From: Rhodococcus pyridinivorans
GTDB lineage: Bacteria > Actinomycetota > Actinomycetes > Mycobacteriales > Mycobacteriaceae
Direction: 5' to 3'
DNA length: 64,000 nucleotides
NCBI RefSeq assembly: GCF_900105195.1
Contig: NZ_FNRX01000002.1
Span: forward strand, 868,001 to 932,000
Under the pieces are notes generated by a model. The model was not told the DNA's origin. It saw only the letters and a program-made list of their open reading frames with translations, and did not search any database. Shown in pieces: positions 36,923 to 45,712 of this stretch (positions are counted from its first letter, which is position 1; each line of letters begins with the position of its first letter). The translations under genes and the position numbers were made by a program.

Positions 36923-37249
36923 TCGCGCAGAATGCGTGATCCGAGAGTCGTCCTATGGCCTTGCGTGCGGTAGCGGTGACTGTCGGAAGGTGCGGCCCTC
37001 GCGGCAAGCCCGTGGGAGACGACGGTGTTCGCGCTCGACCTGTTGCACCCAGACCTCGAACAGCGTGGCAACACCACACCGCTGCGGGTGTTTCGACACC
37101 CGCAGCGGTGTGGTGTCCGTGCGTCGGGTGGGGATTTCACCCGATCTCGTTGATGTCGTCGTGTGGCTGTTCGGCGAGCGCGCCGGTTACGCGAGCGGTC
37201 AACGGATCGAGGTCGATGTCCGGTGCCGCGGCCCGGGATGGAACCGGGG
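36923..37249. other. Intergenic region with a long hairpin
   Basis: 327 bases between convergent genes. The only feature seen is the hairpin at 37071-37116. Confidence 0.6.
37071..37116. terminator. Strong bidirectional terminator
   Basis: A perfect 21-bp stem (37071-37091 with 37096-37116) and a four-base loop lie between the convergent activator and esterase genes. Confidence 0.85.
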
Positions 37250-38431
37250 TCAGGAAAGGGCTCGGTAGACGGCGGTCTCCATGTCGAGGTAACCACCGAG
37301 CGAGCTGGGGTCGGCGAACGGGAAGATCTGCGTCGCCCAGTAGCCTCCGATCTTGTTGTGCCGGTCGATCCAGTAGTAGAGGTTGGCCAGGCCTGCCCAG
37401 GCGAGAGAGCCTGCGGGACGGCCCGTGGGTGCTTCGGTTTCGTTGGTCATGAACGTGTAGCACCAGCCCTTGCGCTGGCCAGGGAAGAACTCGGCGTCGT
37501 TCGACAGAGACCTGATGACACCCGGAAGCATCTTCACGGTCAGGTCGCCGAGGTCGTTTCTGGTCGCCCACTCGACGGTGTCGGGGCGGAGGATGACGGT
37601 GCCGTCGTCTGCCTCGCCGTCGTTGAGCCACATCCGGATGAAGGCGAGGTAGTCACCGACGGTGGAGAACAGTCCGTGCCCACCCATGTCGACCTCGGGC
37701 GGGGTGGGGATGACGAAATCGGTGGCCTGGAGTCCGTCGTCGGTGCGCTGGTGCATGGTCGCCAGACGCGCGCGCATGTCGTCGGACGGAGTGAAGGACG
37801 TCGATGTCATGCCGAGGGGGTCGAGGACTCGTGTCTTCAGCGCCTCGCCAAGGCGGGTGCCGACGATGCCTTCGATCACCTGGCCTGCCCAGTCGATATT
37901 CGAGCCGTACTCCCACTGGGTGCCGGGATCGAACAGCAGCGGTGTCTCGAGCGCGTCCTTGGTGGCGGTGACGATGCTGGGCTGACCGTGGTTCTCGGCG
38001 AGGCGGTTGTACGTCTCGTTGAAGAAGTCGTATCCGAAGCCGGCGGTGTGCAGCAGTAGTTGGCGGGTCGTGATGTCGGTCTTCGGTGCTCGCAGCATCG
38101 GCTCGCCGTTCGAGTCGAAGCCCTCGATGACCTGGAGTTCGCCGATCGCGGGCGCGTACTCCTCGGCCGGGGAATCCAGGTCGAGATCACCGGATTCCAC
38201 GAGTTGCAGCGCCACGGTGCCGGTGAGGGCTTTGGTGGTCGAGAAGATGCTGAAGACGGTGTCATCGGTCATCGGTTGATCGTTGTCGACAGACCGTACC
38301 CCAGCGGACTCGATGAACAGGGTTTCCTGGTCGTTCGTCATGCCCGCTACTACTCCGGGCACGGCACCGCTGTTCACCGTGGTGTGGATGACTTCGCGGG
38401 CTGAGTCGACGACGCGTTGGGTATCGGACAT
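37250..38431 (-). CDS. Serine hydrolase of the beta-lactamase/EstB family
   Basis: The ATG at 38431 ([11 protein letters not shown]) after GAGAGGAAC gives 393 residues; the longer frame lacks similarity. The S-X-X-K motif is STTK in [11 protein letters not shown], and the tyrosine motif is in WEYGSNIDW. No signal peptide is seen, so it is probably a cytoplasmic esterase rather than a beta-lactamase. It is divergent from another esterase at 38605, and both may hydrolyse esters made by the monooxygenase. Confidence 0.87.
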   Translation of the reverse strand: MSDTQRVVDSAREVIHTTVNSGAVPGVVAGMTNDQETLFIESAGVRSVDNDQPMTDDTVFSIFSTTKALTGTVALQLVESGDLDLDSPAEEYAPAIGELQVIEGFDSNGEPMLRAPKTDITTRQLLLHTAGFGYDFFNETYNRLAENHGQPSIVTATKDALETPLLFDPGTQWEYGSNIDWAGQVIEGIVGTRLGEALKTRVLDPLGMTSTSFTPSDDMRARLATMHQRTDDGLQATDFVIPTPPEVDMGGHGLFSTVGDYLAFIRMWLNDGEADDGTVILRPDTVEWATRNDLGDLTVKMLPGVIRSLSNDAEFFPGQRKGWCYTFMTNETEAPTGRPAGSLAWAGLANLYYWIDRHNKIGGYWATQIFPFADPSSLGGYLDMETAVYRALS

Positions 38432-38604
38432 GGGGGTTGTTCCTCTCGTTCGGTCGACAGTGACGCTGCTCCAAGTTTCACAAGAGTGTGATGGGTGTCT
38501 CAACCGACGCAGCGGCGCAGTTTCGCTCTGTTTCCCCGCCGAATGGCGGGTCCCTCGGTCGAGCGGCCGCCGTATCCTCGATGCGAGTCTTCGAGGAGGT
38601 GACG

Positions 38605-39570
38605 ATGGCCCGAGCAGTGCCCCGTCCACCATTCGATGCCGAACTCAAGGCGGGATTGGCTGTGGTAGGCGGTATGTTCCCTCCGACCATCACTGCGGAC
38701 CTGATCGAGTTCATGCGTACGTCCTATGCGTCCCCTCCGATGGACGAGGAATTCGACCGCCGACGGATCGCGGTGAACGACGTGACCTTCCCCGGGGGTG
38801 ATGGCGCTGCCGTCAACGCTGCGGTGCTTCGTTCCCGGGACTTCAGCGGGCCCCGTCCTGCGGTGCTGTACGCGCACTCCGGAGGATTGATGTTCGGAGA
38901 CATGTTCAGCGGCCTGGACCTGGTGCTGGACTGGGTGACCGAACTGGGGGCGGTTCTTGTCACGGTCGAGTATCGTTTGGCCCCTGAGTATCCCGACCCC
39001 TACCCGCGTGAGGACATGTATGCCGCCCTGGAGTGGTTGGCTGCGCATGTCACCGATCTGGACGTGCGGGCGGACCGGATCCTGGTCGCAGGTGCCAGCT
39101 CCGGTGGCGGACTGGCAGCCGGTCTCGCGCTGGCTGCGCGGGACCGCGGTGGTCCCCGGTTGTGTGGGCAGGTGCTCGACTATCCGATGCTCGACGACCG
39201 GTGCACGACCGCTTCGATCGAGCAGTTCGACGGTATCGGTGTGTGGGACCGGATCAGCAACGAAACCGGCTGGACCGCCCTGCTGGGTGAGCAGCGGGGC
39301 ACCGACCTTGTCTCGCCGTATGCAGCCCCGGCCCGCGCGCAGAATCTGCGCGGATTGCCGCCGGCCTTCATCGACGTCGGTGCGGCCGAGATCTTCCGGG
39401 ACGAGGCGATCGGCTATGCCAACAGGATCTGGCAAGCCGGTGGCGATGCCGAGTTGCACGTATGGTCCGGCGCCTTTCACGCGTGCGACATTTTCGCCCC
39501 GCACACCAGCGTGGGCCGGTCCATGATCCGGACCCGCAACACCTGGGTCGAGAAAATCCTTGCGGACTGA
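38605..39570 (+). CDS. Alpha/beta hydrolase, hormone-sensitive-lipase family
   Basis: ATG 38605 after GAGGAGG gives 321 residues; the frame upstream lacks similarity. The oxyanion motif is [10 protein letters not shown] (HGGG type, altered to HSGG). The nucleophile elbow is [10 protein letters not shown], the acid is in [10 protein letters not shown] and the histidine in GAFHACD. It cleaves short-chain esters. A regulator starts 14 bases after it, so they are one operon. Confidence 0.87.
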   Translation: MARAVPRPPFDAELKAGLAVVGGMFPPTITADLIEFMRTSYASPPMDEEFDRRRIAVNDVTFPGGDGAAVNAAVLRSRDFSGPRPAVLYAHSGGLMFGDMFSGLDLVLDWVTELGAVLVTVEYRLAPEYPDPYPREDMYAALEWLAAHVTDLDVRADRILVAGASSGGGLAAGLALAARDRGGPRLCGQVLDYPMLDDRCTTASIEQFDGIGVWDRISNETGWTALLGEQRGTDLVSPYAAPARAQNLRGLPPAFIDVGAAEIFRDEAIGYANRIWQAGGDAELHVWSGAFHACDIFAPHTSVGRSMIRTRNTWVEKILAD

Positions 39571-39584
39571 GGGCAGGAACGAAT

Positions 39585-40673
39585 ATGCAAGAGCTACTCG
39601 GACGGATCGCCCGCCTCGATCCCAGCGCCAGTTTGGGTCTGCGTGTCATCGCGTGCTTCGACGAGTTGATCGTCGGCAACGTCAACACCCGTGCCCTGCT
39701 CGCAACCGCTGCCGCGCTGGCCGGTTGTACTGCAGGGTTCCGGCAGAGCGTCCCGCCGCGGACTCTACGAGTCACTCCGAAAGGTGAAGCAGTGCAGGGT
39801 CAATCGCCGACAGATCCTTCGAACCTGCACGTGGCGTCGGAGGACGGCATCGACGTCTGGCTCGAACGCGACGGTGCTGCTGGGCCGAACGACGCACTCA
39901 TCCTCGAGCGCTTGGCACTGGCTGTGCGGATCCGGAACGGGCGTGGAGCCCGGGAGATCGACAATCGCCGCCACCTCGGCATACTCACCGGTCGCGAGAG
40001 CATTCCCGACGAGCGCTTGACCGCGGCGAGTGCGCTCGGATTGTCGGCAACGGGCCTGTATCGCCTCGTTGTGGCACCGCTGTTCGCGGTGTGGCGCAAT
40101 CATCCCGCCGGCCCGGAGGACGTGATCGCCACCCCGTTCGGTCCGGTCCACGCCATCGTTGTGCCGGAGCGGTACCCGCCGTTCGGCGCTTCGCCGTGCG
40201 GTATCGGAACAGCCACGCCGCCGGACTCGTTGGATCGGTCGTTCCGGACCGCGATGGTCGCTCTGCGCCTGTGCCGAACCCCGAAGGAACCCCAGGTTGT
40301 GGCCGACTCCTACGGGGGTCTGATCGAACTGCTTGCCGACGCCGATGAGCACGCTCCGCACAGCGACGCCGACCGTGTCGAGGCCATCGCACACTACGCC
40401 TGGGGGATGGAGACGATCGATGCCGTCGTCGCTGCGCAGTCCGTTCGGGAAGCGGCGCGACTGCTCAACATCCACCACAGCACGCTTCAGAGCAGGATCG
40501 ATACCATCACTGCGACACTCGGTTTCAACCCGTTCGAGGGATTCGGGCGCAGCCGGCTCGGGGCAGCGTTCCTGCTGCATCGCTTGCGTACGTCGACGGT
40601 CCTCGACCTGCCGGCGGCTGCGGCACCCGGCAATGTCGCCGTGCTCGGTCCTGCTCGCCGCGCGACGGTATGA
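39585..40673 (+). CDS. PucR-type helix-turn-helix regulator
   Basis: ATG 39585 gives 362 residues. The C-terminal helix-turn-helix (VREAARLLNIHHSTLQSRIDTI) is of the PucR HTH_30 type. The N-terminal part has no clear domain. It starts 14 bases after the esterase and is probably co-transcribed with it, so it may control esterase expression. Target genes are not shown by the sequence. Confidence 0.75.
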   Translation: MQELLGRIARLDPSASLGLRVIACFDELIVGNVNTRALLATAAALAGCTAGFRQSVPPRTLRVTPKGEAVQGQSPTDPSNLHVASEDGIDVWLERDGAAGPNDALILERLALAVRIRNGRGAREIDNRRHLGILTGRESIPDERLTAASALGLSATGLYRLVVAPLFAVWRNHPAGPEDVIATPFGPVHAIVVPERYPPFGASPCGIGTATPPDSLDRSFRTAMVALRLCRTPKEPQVVADSYGGLIELLADADEHAPHSDADRVEAIAHYAWGMETIDAVVAAQSVREAARLLNIHHSTLQSRIDTITATLGFNPFEGFGRSRLGAAFLLHRLRTSTVLDLPAAAAPGNVAVLGPARRATV

Positions 40674-40787
40674 GGCCGTCAACGCTTCATGATGTGGTCT
40701 CGGTCATCTCGGTGCCGGTTCGGTGCGTTGGCGTGTCGGTGATCGCCGGAAGCGGCACAGCGTTGTGCGGGTGATGTCCCTGCGACG

Positions 40788-40922
40788 TCAGCTCCGGGCG
40801 ACGGAGCCGTCTTCATCCCAGCCGGGCAGGGCCGGCACTCGGGTGGCGAGGGCGGTATCGGCGACGATCAGTACGACTGCGATTGCGCGAGCCAGAGGCC
40901 GGATTACGAGGCTGGAAATCAT
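40788..40922 (-). CDS. Possible small membrane peptide
   Basis: ATG at 40922 after AAGGAAG gives 44 residues: MISSLVIRPLARAIAVVLIV, then a polar tail ending SVARS. One hydrophobic helix is expected. The AT-rich block at 41084 could serve as its promoter. Evidence is limited to the start signal and composition. Confidence 0.3.
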   Translation of the reverse strand: MISSLVIRPLARAIAVVLIVADTALATRVPALPGWDEDGSVARS

Positions 40923-41083
40923 CAGAGAACGGTCTTCCTTGGTCGTATGTCGTTCGGTGGAGCCGAGGCGTCCCGTCGGGAGAACGGGTCTGCCGATCGC
41001 GATCAGACCTGCCATCTACGTGCCGGAGGTGATCGTCCGGGCGGTTCAGCTCGGACGACAGCAGCGGTAATCGAGCATTCAAC

Positions 41084-41117
41084 TATAATTATGCTACCCG
41101 GTTCCGAAAATCAAGTC
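41084..41117. repeat. Duplicated AT-rich promoter-like block, copy 1
   Basis: It begins TATAATTATG and ends AAAATCAAGTC. 27 of 34 positions match 41510-41543 without gaps. Confidence 0.6.
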
Positions 41118-41360
41118 GATCATGCCCGGCGCCGAACGAGCAGTCGGACTCCCGAATCGGTCTCTGTGAGCGGCACTGCCCTCGTTCGTGGGAAAGCGTA
41201 AAGAGGATTCCGATAAGGGAGAGCGCTCCGACGGTGGGAGCGATCGGCGTACCGGCTGTCCCGCAAGCAAACGCCGACGAACGGCATCGATGGGGCATGG
41301 CGGGCCCCTCAATCGAACGGATAGGACACAACCCGCCCTACACGGGTCGGTGTGGAAGTT

Positions 41361-41407
41361 CCCGGATGCCCTGCCCGTTGGAGGGGGGGACAGGCAGGGC
41401 ATCCGGG
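41361..41407. terminator. Intrinsic terminator-like hairpin
   Basis: CCCGGATGCCCTGCC pairs exactly with GGCAGGGCATCCGGG (15 bp) around a 17-base loop. Confidence 0.65.
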
Positions 41408-41509
41408 ACGGGGTCGGTTCACCGACCGGGAACCACGGTCCGCCTACAGGGGGTGACGGATCGTGGTGGTGTTGCAAGATCATGTTTATCGGTCACATCG
41501 CGCGTCGCC

Positions 41510-41543
41510 TATATTTACGGTACCGAGTACCCAAAATCAAGTC
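41510..41543. repeat. Duplicated AT-rich promoter-like block, copy 2
   Basis: It begins TATATTTACG and ends AAAATCAAGTC, 27 bases before the TetR start. The match with copy 1 suggests a shared operator or promoter element. Confidence 0.6.
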
Positions 41544-41569
41544 TCGGGTCGAAAAGAGGGGGGAATGCG

Positions 41570-42184
41570 ATGGCTACCGGCAGACGTGGGCGTCCTCAGG
41601 TGTCGTCTCGCGCGCAGGTCGAGGTCGCCGCGTTCGAACTGTTCCTCGAACGAGGCTATGCGGAGACGTCGATCATGGATATCGTTGCGGCCGCGGGGAT
41701 CAGCAAGACCACCTTCTTCCGGTACTTCTCCAGCAAAGCGGCACTCGTGTGGTTTCCTTTCGAGGAAAGTACCCGCGACCTCCAGCGCTCCTTCGGCACG
41801 GTTGACGACGAGGTGCCGGTCATGGAGGCGATCCGGGTCGGGGTGATCGATACGGTAGCGGCCCGACTCGACGACGAGGGCGTCTGGACCGCCCAGATTC
41901 GGATCCTCGACGCCTCACCGGAATTGCAGGCCGAGGGTGCTCAACGGTGGTTGGTGTGGTCCGAGGTCGTCTCGACGTTCGTTGCGTCCCGTATCGGTAC
42001 GCGTCCGGCGGCGGTGGTGCCGGCTGCTGTCGGGGGTGCGGTGCAGTCCGTGGTGCTCGCCGTCCTGCGCGAGGGAGTGAGGTCTCCCGCATCCCCCGGT
42101 GAGGTGTTGACCACGCTCGATAAGTCGTTGACTTCGCTGGGGTACAGCCTGCAGAAGTGGATCGACGAACAACCTTACAAGTAA
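41570..42184 (+). CDS. TetR-family regulator
   Basis: ATG 41570 after AGAGGGGGGA gives 204 residues; the longer frame is not family sequence. The helix-turn-helix is residues about 10-56 (IVAAAGISKTTFFRYFSSK). FFRYF and the VWF-F-E segment after it resemble MftR-type TetR proteins, but no mycofactocin genes are present. The two repeat blocks upstream are candidate sites. Target unknown. Confidence 0.85.
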   Translation: MATGRRGRPQVSSRAQVEVAAFELFLERGYAETSIMDIVAAAGISKTTFFRYFSSKAALVWFPFEESTRDLQRSFGTVDDEVPVMEAIRVGVIDTVAARLDDEGVWTAQIRILDASPELQAEGAQRWLVWSEVVSTFVASRIGTRPAAVVPAAVGGAVQSVVLAVLREGVRSPASPGEVLTTLDKSLTSLGYSLQKWIDEQPYK

Positions 42185-42643
42185 GGCGCATCGGCCTCCT
42201 CTGCAGTGGCGGACCTACGTGCGGGATGTACCCGAGGTCCAGTGACGTGCGCATCATCGATGTACCGGATCGATGTACCGGATCGATGCACCGCCGGTGG
42301 CGGTGGTGGTCTGCCCCCGGACGGGACCCACCGTTTCCCGACCCGTCGCCGTCCGGAATGCCGGCCGTCGATCGTGAGGCGCCGCATCGTGCCGACCCGC
42401 AGGCCAGGCAGGGTTCGTCGCCGCTCGACCCAATGGGAACTGATGAAGTATCTGGCCGGTGATGCGCGTGGCGCCGTTGGGTTCGGTATTCGCGACACTT
42501 CGAGGGATCGGAGTGGGTGCGCAGGTGCGAGGCGCACTTGTTCGGATATCGAACTGCATCGCAGGTCGTGCCGGTGATGCACATCTCAAATATTGCTCGC
42601 ACACGATTCGTTCGCGCACGACTGAGTCCGGTATGCTCGTCCT
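42185..42643. other. Intergenic region with a short tandem repeat
   Basis: 459 bases between TetR and MarR genes. Three tandem 13-base units (42256-42294) are the only structure noticed; overlapping small frames look like chance. Confidence 0.6.
42256..42294. repeat. 13-bp tandem repeat, three units
   Basis: ATCGATGTACCGG occurs twice in tandem, followed by ATCGATGCACCGC. Confidence 0.8.
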
Positions 42644-43174
42644 GTGACCACAGGTGACCTCGCTTCGATCGGGAACGACGACCTCCTGGCGTTGGACCGG
42701 CAGGTCTGCTTCGCGCTTGCCGTTGCCAACCGGGCCGTCCTGGCTGTCTACCGGCCTATCCTCGAGCCTCTAGGCCTCACTCACCCGCAATACCTGGTGA
42801 TGTTGGCGCTGTGGGAGAAAGCTCCGATGTCGGTCAAGGCGATCGGCGAAGCGCTGGCTCTGGACTCGCCCACGCTCTCGCCTTTGTTGAAGCGCCTCGA
42901 AGCCTCACAGCTGATCACTCGTTCGCGCAGTCGTGTAGACGAACGTCAACTGGTCATCGATCTCACTGCCCAAGGTCGAGCCCTGCGGAACGAAGCCCAG
43001 AAAGTCCCGGTCGCCGTGGTCGAGAAGCTCGGTGTTTCGCCGGCGGAGCTCCAGGAGCTGCATCGGGCACTGACCCTTCTCAATGATGCTGCAGCACATG
43101 CAATAACCAGTTCGGATCGACGTCCGTCCCGAGATCCATCCGAGCCACCGGATACAACGAAGGGAACGCTGTGA
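42644..43174 (+). CDS. MarR-family regulator, OhrR-like
   Basis: GTG 42644 gives 176 residues. It follows the OhrR pattern closely: CFAL-VANRAVLAVYRPIL, LTHPQYLVMLALWE, LDSPTLSPLLKRLEA and DERQLVIDLT. The reactive cysteine expected for organic-peroxide sensing is Cys22. No ohr gene is adjacent. It overlaps the DUF5313 gene by four bases. Confidence 0.87.
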   Translation: MTTGDLASIGNDDLLALDRQVCFALAVANRAVLAVYRPILEPLGLTHPQYLVMLALWEKAPMSVKAIGEALALDSPTLSPLLKRLEASQLITRSRSRVDERQLVIDLTAQGRALRNEAQKVPVAVVEKLGVSPAELQELHRALTLLNDAAAHAITSSDRRPSRDPSEPPDTTKGTL

Positions 43175-43560
43175 CGACCCCACTTCGCACACGACCTACC
43201 GTGATTCAGCGCCTGGCCTATGTGGTTGGCCGCCCCTTGCCTCCGCAGATGCAGGACTGGGTCCGTAACGACATCCTGGGGCCGGGTGGCGTGCGCCGAT
43301 ATCTTCTTCGGTGGAATGTGCCGGTCATCCCGCTGCTGCTGTTGTTCCTGCTGATCCCGGGACCGGTATGGATTCCCGTCTCGATGATGATGTTGCTGCT
43401 CTTGCCCTGGATGTACTTTTCTGTGGCGTTGATGAGCATCTGGCAACGTCATCGACTCCAGCAACACGGTCTCGATCCGGATCTGCTCAGTGCGAAGGCA
43501 CAGGCGCGCGCCTCGCGTGAACGCGAGGATTACGAACGCCGGTTCGGTCGCGCAGCCTAG
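43171..43560 (+). CDS. DUF5313-like small membrane protein
   Basis: 129 residues: a basic N terminus with W-RNDI, two adjacent hydrophobic helices (about 50-68 and 72-90) and a charged tail. The layout matches the actinobacterial DUF5313 family, of unknown function. Its start lies in the OhrR-like stop (GTGA), so it is coupled to a redox-sensing regulator. Confidence 0.75.
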   Translation: MTTPLRTRPTVIQRLAYVVGRPLPPQMQDWVRNDILGPGGVRRYLLRWNVPVIPLLLLFLLIPGPVWIPVSMMMLLLLPWMYFSVALMSIWQRHRLQQHGLDPDLLSAKAQARASREREDYERRFGRAA

Positions 43561-43631
43561 ACAGTATGGGCAGCTCTGAACGCGGAGTCAGGGTTGCGGA
43601 CCGGCGCCTATCTCACCCACGTTGGCGGATT

Positions 43632-43661
43632 GCCGGGCGGCAGGGCCCCTGCCCGGCTTTT
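43632..43661 (+). terminator. Intrinsic terminator with T-tract
   Basis: GCCGGGC and CAGGG pair with CCCTG and GCCCGGC (two-base bulge), followed by TTTT, after the OhrR-like operon. Confidence 0.65.
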
Positions 43662-43835
43662 GCGGCGGTGGTGGGATGCCCCGGCATCGAGGCACGACCG
43701 CACGGTCTACGGCCGATTTCGGTACCGCACACGGTGCACGAGGGGCGTCCTCGTGTAACCGGTGAGTGAGTGGTGCACGTGGCGGCGACAGTCGTCGTTC
43801 AGCGTAGCGGTGCTGTGCAGACAGGGAAAGGAAGG

Positions 43836-45170
43836 TCAGCCCGCCGGCATCGCGGCAGGGCTATCAGGCAACGCGAGGGTCTGTCGCGGAGTTGCTCGGT
43901 GGCCGAGGAACACCGGCCGATTCGCGTGACCGAACAACAGGGGAAGCAGGTCGCGGGCAGCGACGGTTCCGTACCAGCCGCGGTGCGCGAACGATTCCCC
44001 GAATCGAGTGACTGCGTCGGGCCGCACGGTGGGGCCGACGACGAGGAGCGGGGTGGGGTCGGCGGTGTGCAGGACGCCGTCGACCGAGGGAGTGGCGTGA
44101 TCGCCGGTGATCGCGATAACGGCGCGATCCGACAAGGACTCGAAGCGTTCGAACGCCGGGTCGAGCGCTTCGAGGACGTCCAGCTTGGCGCGTGGCTGTT
44201 TGGTGTGCCCGGCCTCGTCGGTGGCCTTGGTGTGGATGTGGACGAAGCGTGCACCCTCGTCGATCAAGTGCTCGGCCGCCTCGATACGTGTGGTCATATC
44301 CACACCGTGATCGGTGGCGGGAGGCAGGTGATGGTGCCGCATCCCGAGGAGCCCAGCGATGCCCCGATAGAGGCGGGTGCTGGTGACGGCAGCTCCTGCC
44401 ACGCCGGCGTGGGTGAGGAAATCCGGCACGGGTCGCCGGCTGCCCGACCATTTGGTGGTCATGACGTCGAGAGCGGGGCGTCCGTCGGCGGCGCGTACTG
44501 CGTTGACCGGACTCGTGAGGAGATGACGCCGGGCGGTCAGCAGCAGTTCGTTGAGGTGTTCGGCCAGATCTGTCGCCTCCGGACCGGCCGATGTGACCTG
44601 CAACCAAGGGTGGAAGTCTTCGAAGAAGGGGTCCGAGTCGGTGACGTCGCCGCGGGTGTGGTGCGGGAGGACGAGCACCGCTTCCCCTCGACCGACCGGA
44701 TGAAGCTGCGCGTCGGCCTTGTCGAACAGCGGTGCCAGTTCCTCGAATAATCGATCGGCGTCGGCAGCGTCGTCCTTACCTACGCGCCCGGTGATCCATA
44801 CCTGTCCGTTCTGGACGCAGGACGTGCGTAGTGCGGCAAAAGTGGTCGCGGCGTCGAGCGGTAGGTCGATGCCCGCGCCGACTCCTTCGAGGACGGCACG
44901 TCCGGGAAACGGTATGTCGGAGTATCCGAACATGGCCCAATGGGCCAGTTCGGAGGCGGGGGCGCGTCCCCATCCGAACGGTATGTGCCACCCGCTGCTC
45001 CCGCGGGCGGTCAATCGGTCGAGGACGGGGGTGCGTGCCGCCTCAGCGGGGGTCCGGCCCGACAACTCCGGGACGGGTCGGTCCCCGAGCCCGTCGAGAG
45101 TGACCAGGATGACGGGCATCCGATCGTCGTCGAGGCGGGGCTGGGTTTCGCCGTAGCCGGGCATCCTCAT
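43836..45170 (-). CDS. ApgM-type phosphoglycerate mutase homologue (alkaline phosphatase superfamily)
   Basis: A 444-residue protein of the archaeal cofactor-independent phosphoglycerate mutase type. Metal and catalytic positions are visible: Asp26 in LVTLDGLGD, Ser73 in APASELAH (nucleophile position), HIHTKATDEAGH and ITGDHATP near the C terminus, and HTADPTP. It is the last gene of the selD operon and overlaps the nucleotidyltransferase start by four bases. Rhodococcus has its own glycolytic mutases, so a role in a special phosphate- or Se-P-containing metabolite is more likely; that is inference. Confidence 0.82.
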   Translation of the reverse strand: MRMPGYGETQPRLDDDRMPVILVTLDGLGDRPVPELSGRTPAEAARTPVLDRLTARGSSGWHIPFGWGRAPASELAHWAMFGYSDIPFPGRAVLEGVGAGIDLPLDAATTFAALRTSCVQNGQVWITGRVGKDDAADADRLFEELAPLFDKADAQLHPVGRGEAVLVLPHHTRGDVTDSDPFFEDFHPWLQVTSAGPEATDLAEHLNELLLTARRHLLTSPVNAVRAADGRPALDVMTTKWSGSRRPVPDFLTHAGVAGAAVTSTRLYRGIAGLLGMRHHHLPPATDHGVDMTTRIEAAEHLIDEGARFVHIHTKATDEAGHTKQPRAKLDVLEALDPAFERFESLSDRAVIAITGDHATPSVDGVLHTADPTPLLVVGPTVRPDAVTRFGESFAHRGWYGTVAARDLLPLLFGHANRPVFLGHRATPRQTLALPDSPAAMPAG

Positions 45171-45712
45171 GGCTGTTCCTCCAGCACGCTCGTGGCGATG
45201 AGCTCGCTGAGCAACGCCACGGTGGCTGCGGGCACGTGGTGTCGCCAGCTGTCGTCACCGGCCAGCATCGCCTGGCGGATGTCGGTCGCGTTCAGCTTGG
45301 TTACCGGGTCGCCGTCGACGACGGTTACCGCGTAGCCGGCCTGCGCGAGCCATCTGGCTTTGTCGTGTTCCCAGTCGCTGAAAACCCGCACGAAATGCCG
45401 TGCCGAGTGGGGTACATACTGCGGCCAGAGCTGCGGTTGGGTCAGGTCGAACGGCACGATGGTCACTCGTCCGGCCCGGACGTGGTCGGTCAGGGCAGCG
45501 TCGAGCAGGCGGGCCCGCTCGAAGTAGGTGAACGGATTGGCCGCCCGGGTGTGTCGGTGCGCCGAACTTGCTTCTTCGTGGTGTGCGCTCGGATCCGGGT
45601 TGGTGATCGCCACCACCAGGTGATCGCACTCGTTCAGGGCGATCTCGAACAGTTCCATGTGCTGATTGTGCACAGGCTGGAATCGGCCGGTGACACAACC
45701 GAATTCGGTCAT
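45167..45712 (-). CDS. Archaeal-type NMN adenylyltransferase homologue
   Basis: A 181-residue nucleotidyltransferase. The N-terminal GRFQPVHNQH (His15 and His18, HxGH-like) binds the nucleotide phosphates. NPFTYFERARLLDAAL, the W-HDKARWLAQAGY segment and a late LNATDIRQAM (ISSTxIR-like) match the archaeal NMNAT family, to which PhpF of phosphinothricin synthesis also belongs. It overlaps selD by four bases and the mutase homologue by four, so it is unlikely to be ordinary NAD synthesis. The substrate is unknown. Confidence 0.82.
   Translation of the reverse strand: MTEFGCVTGRFQPVHNQHMELFEIALNECDHLVVAITNPDPSAHHEEASSAHRHTRAANPFTYFERARLLDAALTDHVRAGRVTIVPFDLTQPQLWPQYVPHSARHFVRVFSDWEHDKARWLAQAGYAVTVVDGDPVTKLNATDIRQAMLAGDDSWRHHVPAATVALLSELIATSVLEEQP

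Larger units (their letters stand above)
40674..41569. other. Regulatory/gene-poor region before a TetR gene
   Basis: About 900 bases with a possible 44-residue membrane peptide (40788-40922, minus), a duplicated AT-rich block (41084-41117 and 41510-41543) and a 15-bp terminator hairpin (41361-41407) between the two copies. No full-length gene is seen. Confidence 0.5.

Noticed and set aside
41570..42184. TetR gene as the mycofactocin regulator MftR
   Set aside because: Only a resemblance in the helix-turn-helix; no mycofactocin genes nearby.
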